Below are positions 4,860 through 6,697 of a stretch of 6,697 nucleotides of DNA, piece by piece. Position numbers and translations under genes: made by a program. Each line of letters starts with the position of its first letter. The stretch's first letter is position 1. This DNA is from Nitratifractor sp. (GTDB lineage: Bacteria > Campylobacterota > Campylobacteria > Campylobacterales > Sulfurovaceae), in NCBI GenBank assembly GCA_015490055.1, contig WFYP01000197.1, positions 1 through 6,697 on the forward strand, in the 5' to 3' direction. Under the pieces are notes generated by a model. The model was not told the DNA's origin. It saw nothing but the letters and a program-made list of their open reading frames with translations, and made no database searches.

Positions 4860-5857
4860 TGAGCGATAAAATTAGTTACAAAGATGCAGGTGTAGATATA
4901 GACGCAGGAAATGGCTTTATAGACGATATTAAAGCAGATGTAAAATCTACTTTCGATAGTAATGTAATAGGAGGAATTGGCTCGTTTGCGGGTGCTTATG
5001 AACTGCCAAAAGGGTACAAAGAGCCTGTACTTTTAAGTGCAACAGATGGCGTTGGAACAAAGCTTAAAATCGCAATCGAGAGTAAAAAGTTAGATACAGT
5101 TGGTATCGACTTAGTAGCAATGTGTGTAAACGATTTAATCTGCAATTTTGGTACTCCTGCATTTTTCTTAGACTACTATGCAACTGGCAAATTAGTTCGC
5201 GAAGATGCAGCACAAGTTGTAAAAGGAATTGCCGAGGGTTGCAAACGCTCAGAGTGTGCATTGGTAGGTGGCGAAACAGCCGAAATGCCAGGAATGTATA
5301 GCGAAGACGATTTCGACTTAGCAGGTTTTGCAGTAGGTGTGGCTGAAAAATCAGAGATGGATAGAGTATCGCTTGTAAAAGAGGGGCAGGTTTTGTTAGC
5401 ACTTCCAAGTAGTGGCGTGCACTCTAACGGCTATTCTCTTGTAAGAAAGCTATTTTTTGACAAATTAGGTATGAACTACAACGACGACTTTAATGGCAAA
5501 CCACTTTACGAAACTCTGCTAACTCCAACAAGAATTTATGTAAAAGAGTTTAAAGCCCACAAAGATAGCATTACAGCTTTAGCTCACATAACAGGTGGTG
5601 GAATTGTAGAGAACTTACCAAGAGTACTGCCAGAAGGAATTAAAGCAGTAGTTAAAAAAGATGCAATAAAAACACTACCAATTTTTGACTTTATGAGCCA
5701 ATATGTAGAAGAGAGCGAAATGCACAGAACATTCAATATGGGCGTAGGAATGGTATGGGTAGTAGATGAAAACAAAGCCCAAGCTATTATAGATACAACA
5801 GATGCTTATATTATAGGACACACAGAAGCAGGCGATAAGGGCGTAGAGTTAGTTTAA
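4859..5857 (+). CDS. purM: Phosphoribosylformylglycinamidine cyclo-ligase (AIR synthetase), EC 6.3.3.1
   Basis: PurM catalyses the fifth step of de novo purine synthesis in the cytoplasm: ATP-dependent ring closure of formylglycinamidine ribonucleotide to aminoimidazole ribonucleotide. The 332 residues are full length for the family. Motifs in order: SYKDAGVDIDAGN (6-18), the ATP-binding LLSATDGVGTKLKIA (58-72), GIDLVAMCVNDL (82-93), DYYATGK (105-111), GGETAEMPGMY (137-147), DLAGFAVG (153-160), PSSGVHSNGYSLVRK (183-197), LTPTRIYVK (221-229), HITGGGIVENLPR (243-255) and a MHRTFNMGVGM block near the C-terminus. All key family motifs are intact. It starts inside the stop codon of the DUF2892 gene with GAGGAT (4848-4853) as its ribosome binding site, and ends with tandem stops TAATAA. 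No other pur gene is adjacent. Confidence 0.97.
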   Translation: MSDKISYKDAGVDIDAGNGFIDDIKADVKSTFDSNVIGGIGSFAGAYELPKGYKEPVLLSATDGVGTKLKIAIESKKLDTVGIDLVAMCVNDLICNFGTPAFFLDYYATGKLVREDAAQVVKGIAEGCKRSECALVGGETAEMPGMYSEDDFDLAGFAVGVAEKSEMDRVSLVKEGQVLLALPSSGVHSNGYSLVRKLFFDKLGMNYNDDFNGKPLYETLLTPTRIYVKEFKAHKDSITALAHITGGGIVENLPRVLPEGIKAVVKKDAIKTLPIFDFMSQYVEESEMHRTFNMGVGMVWVVDENKAQAIIDTTDAYIIGHTEAGDKGVELV

Positions 5858-5908
5858 TAACTTCAGTTATAAAGATTATTTTTACGCTTAAGAGTAGTTG
5901 TAGTGACA

Positions 5909-6292
5909 TTAATACAGAGGATGACATTTTCCGTACAATACAGTTTTACCACTAGGAGTAATTTCTATAGCTTCTCTTTTGTCTTCCGACAAACCATACG
6001 AGTAACCTGTATCGGATCTGAATACATAATATAAATTTCCAAATCTATCTAATACTTTACCTTTAAGTCTTGCAGTATATGTTCTATTTACTTTATCTGG
6101 CTTGGTAAGTAAATCTTTCCCATCAACTCTATATATAACTCCCATATGCACATGTCTAATGTGGTTTGGAGTTTTATCGTAGAAACCAGAATAGCTCACT
6201 TTTTTAGTAAAAACACATTTATAAGAGACACCGGCAAATAGCGTACTACTTGCAATTAAAGATAATAAAAGTAGTTTTTTAAAGTTAATCAT
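5909..6292 (-). CDS. Small secreted protein of unknown function
   Basis: I do not recognise this 127-residue protein. It has a typical Sec signal peptide: MINFKK, hydrophobic 7-19, and a probable signal peptidase I cleavage after LFA (Ala20). The mature part, about 107 residues, is basic and rich in Tyr, Lys and Gly, with a likely all-beta pattern (for example GVIYRVDGKDLL, GNLYYVFRS) and a His cluster HIRHVHMG (44-51). Its only two cysteines (26 and 123) sit near the two ends of the mature chain and could close it with a disulfide in the periplasm. The start is supported by AAGGA (6299-6303) with 6-nt spacing and by a strong promoter. It converges on purM across 51 bp with no clear terminator. 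It is probably real rather than spurious because signal, ribosome site and promoter all agree. Confidence 0.8.
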   Translation of the reverse strand: MINFKKLLLLSLIASSTLFAGVSYKCVFTKKVSYSGFYDKTPNHIRHVHMGVIYRVDGKDLLTKPDKVNRTYTARLKGKVLDRFGNLYYVFRSDTGYSYGLSEDKREAIEITPSGKTVLYGKCHPLY

Positions 6293-6320
6293 GGTTTTTC
6301 CTTTGCAATATAATCCAACT

Positions 6321-6329
6321 ATTATAGCA
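6321..6329 (-). promoter_or_regulatory. Extended -10 promoter of the small secreted protein gene
   Basis: Read on the minus strand, TGCTATAAT (6329 down to 6321) is a perfect TGnTATAAT. A TTCATA (6350-6345) 18 bp upstream matches the -35 consensus at 4 of 6 positions. Transcription would start near 6314, about 22 nt before the ATG. Confidence 0.7.
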
Positions 6330-6389
6330 TAAAGTAATAAATAGTATGAATATTAGGGATTATTTTAAAATTATATCAAAAAAGTTAAA

Positions 6390-6697
6390 TTACAAAACCC
6401 AAGTTACAAACTTTCTCTTTTTAATTTTTGCACTCTTTAGAGCTTTTGCAACCTGTTTTACTACCTTGCTATTTAACGCAATATAAGATTTTGTTGGTTT
6501 TATATCTATTTTTCCAATATGACTATTCTCGACACCTATCTCTTTGCAGAGAGTTCCAAGTATATCGCCTGCTCTTATCTTTTGCTTTTTACCACCGTTT
6601 ATACAAAGTGTTACAAACTCACTTGTTAGAGGTTTTAAGTTTTTACTATCTAAGTTGCTCTCACTTGCCTCTCTAGCTCTATTTATTATATATGAAC
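6390..6697 (-). CDS. DEAD-box RNA helicase, C-terminal DbpA-type RNA-binding domain (5' end outside window)
   Basis: An open frame enters from the right edge on the minus strand and stops with TAA at 6392-6390, leaving 101 visible residues. After a charged linker (about 1-26) the sequence FVTLCINGGKKQKIRAG (27-43), DILGTLCKEIGV (44-55), IGKIDIKPTKSYIALN (60-75) and ALKSAKIKKRKFVTWVL (85-101) follows the DbpA RNA-binding domain (PF03880) closely: xLxINxGRKxKIRPGDIxGALxxE, IGxIxIxxxxSxVxV, ALxxxxIKGRxxxV. That RRM-like fold binds hairpin 92 of 23S rRNA in E. coli DbpA, and the helicase acts in 50S assembly. The helicase core is outside the window, so DbpA itself versus a related CsdA/DeaD-type helicase with the same domain cannot be separated. 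The basic C-terminus fits RNA contact. Confidence 0.85.
   Translation of the reverse strand, partial: SYIINRAREASESNLDSKNLKPLTSEFVTLCINGGKKQKIRAGDILGTLCKEIGVENSHIGKIDIKPTKSYIALNSKVVKQVAKALKSAKIKKRKFVTWVL

Noticed and set aside
5064..5408. 114-codon open frame antisense to purM
   Set aside because: purM is unambiguous in this region; the antisense frame lacks a ribosome site and resembles no protein.
5857..5870. ATAAC-TTCA-GTTAT hairpin after purM as a terminator
   Set aside because: Only a 5-bp AT-rich stem, and the following T-run is 7 nt away and interrupted; too weak to call.
6428..6676. 82-codon open frame on the plus strand
   Set aside because: It is antisense to the well-matched DbpA RNA-binding domain on the minus strand, and its translation is low-complexity Leu/Tyr-rich.

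Overview
The window looks like chromosome from an AT-rich Gram-negative bacterium, most plausibly a Campylobacterota (Sulfurimonas/Sulfurovum/Arcobacter-type) genome. The reasons are strong A/T bias in codons and spacers, a lipoprotein with a Gram-negative style signal, and promoters that are recognisable mainly by an extended -10 box (TGnTATAAT) with poor -35 boxes, as known from Helicobacter and Campylobacter. The assignment is an inference, because no rRNA or lineage-specific marker is present.

Layout. 1-1888 (+) is the 3' part of a long gene for a surface protein built from SdrD-B-like beta-sandwich repeats, ending in a hydrophobic segment plus a short basic tail. 1889-2065 is a spacer with two AT-rich hairpins and a good promoter. 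2078-2686 (+) encodes a CAP/SCP-domain lipoprotein. It converges on, and overlaps by 37 bp, an HI0933-family flavoprotein gene (2650-3873, -). That gene is divergent from a YigZ/IMPACT-family gene (3901-4470, +) across only 27 bp, and the + gene appears to be leaderless. 4471-4661 holds a REPIN-like element: two GTAG-tagged hairpins in inverted orientation whose stems differ by compensatory changes. An extended -10 promoter follows, driving a two-gene operon: a DUF2892/YgaP-like small membrane protein (4662-4859) and purM (4859-5857), overlapping as TAATG. On the minus strand come a small secreted protein of unknown function (5909-6292) with its own promoter and, running off the right edge, the C-terminal RNA-binding domain of a DbpA-type DEAD-box helicase (6390-6697).

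The genes do not form one pathway. The two envelope genes on the left (repeat protein, CAP lipoprotein) are neighbours on one strand and may work at the cell surface, but the CAP gene has its own promoter. The centre and right are mostly housekeeping genes (purine synthesis, YigZ, DbpA, flavoprotein). The most distinctive items are the covarying inverted GTAG hairpin pair, the cysteine-paired SdrD-B repeats with an unclassified C-terminal anchoring tail, and the 27-bp divergent junction with a predicted leaderless start.
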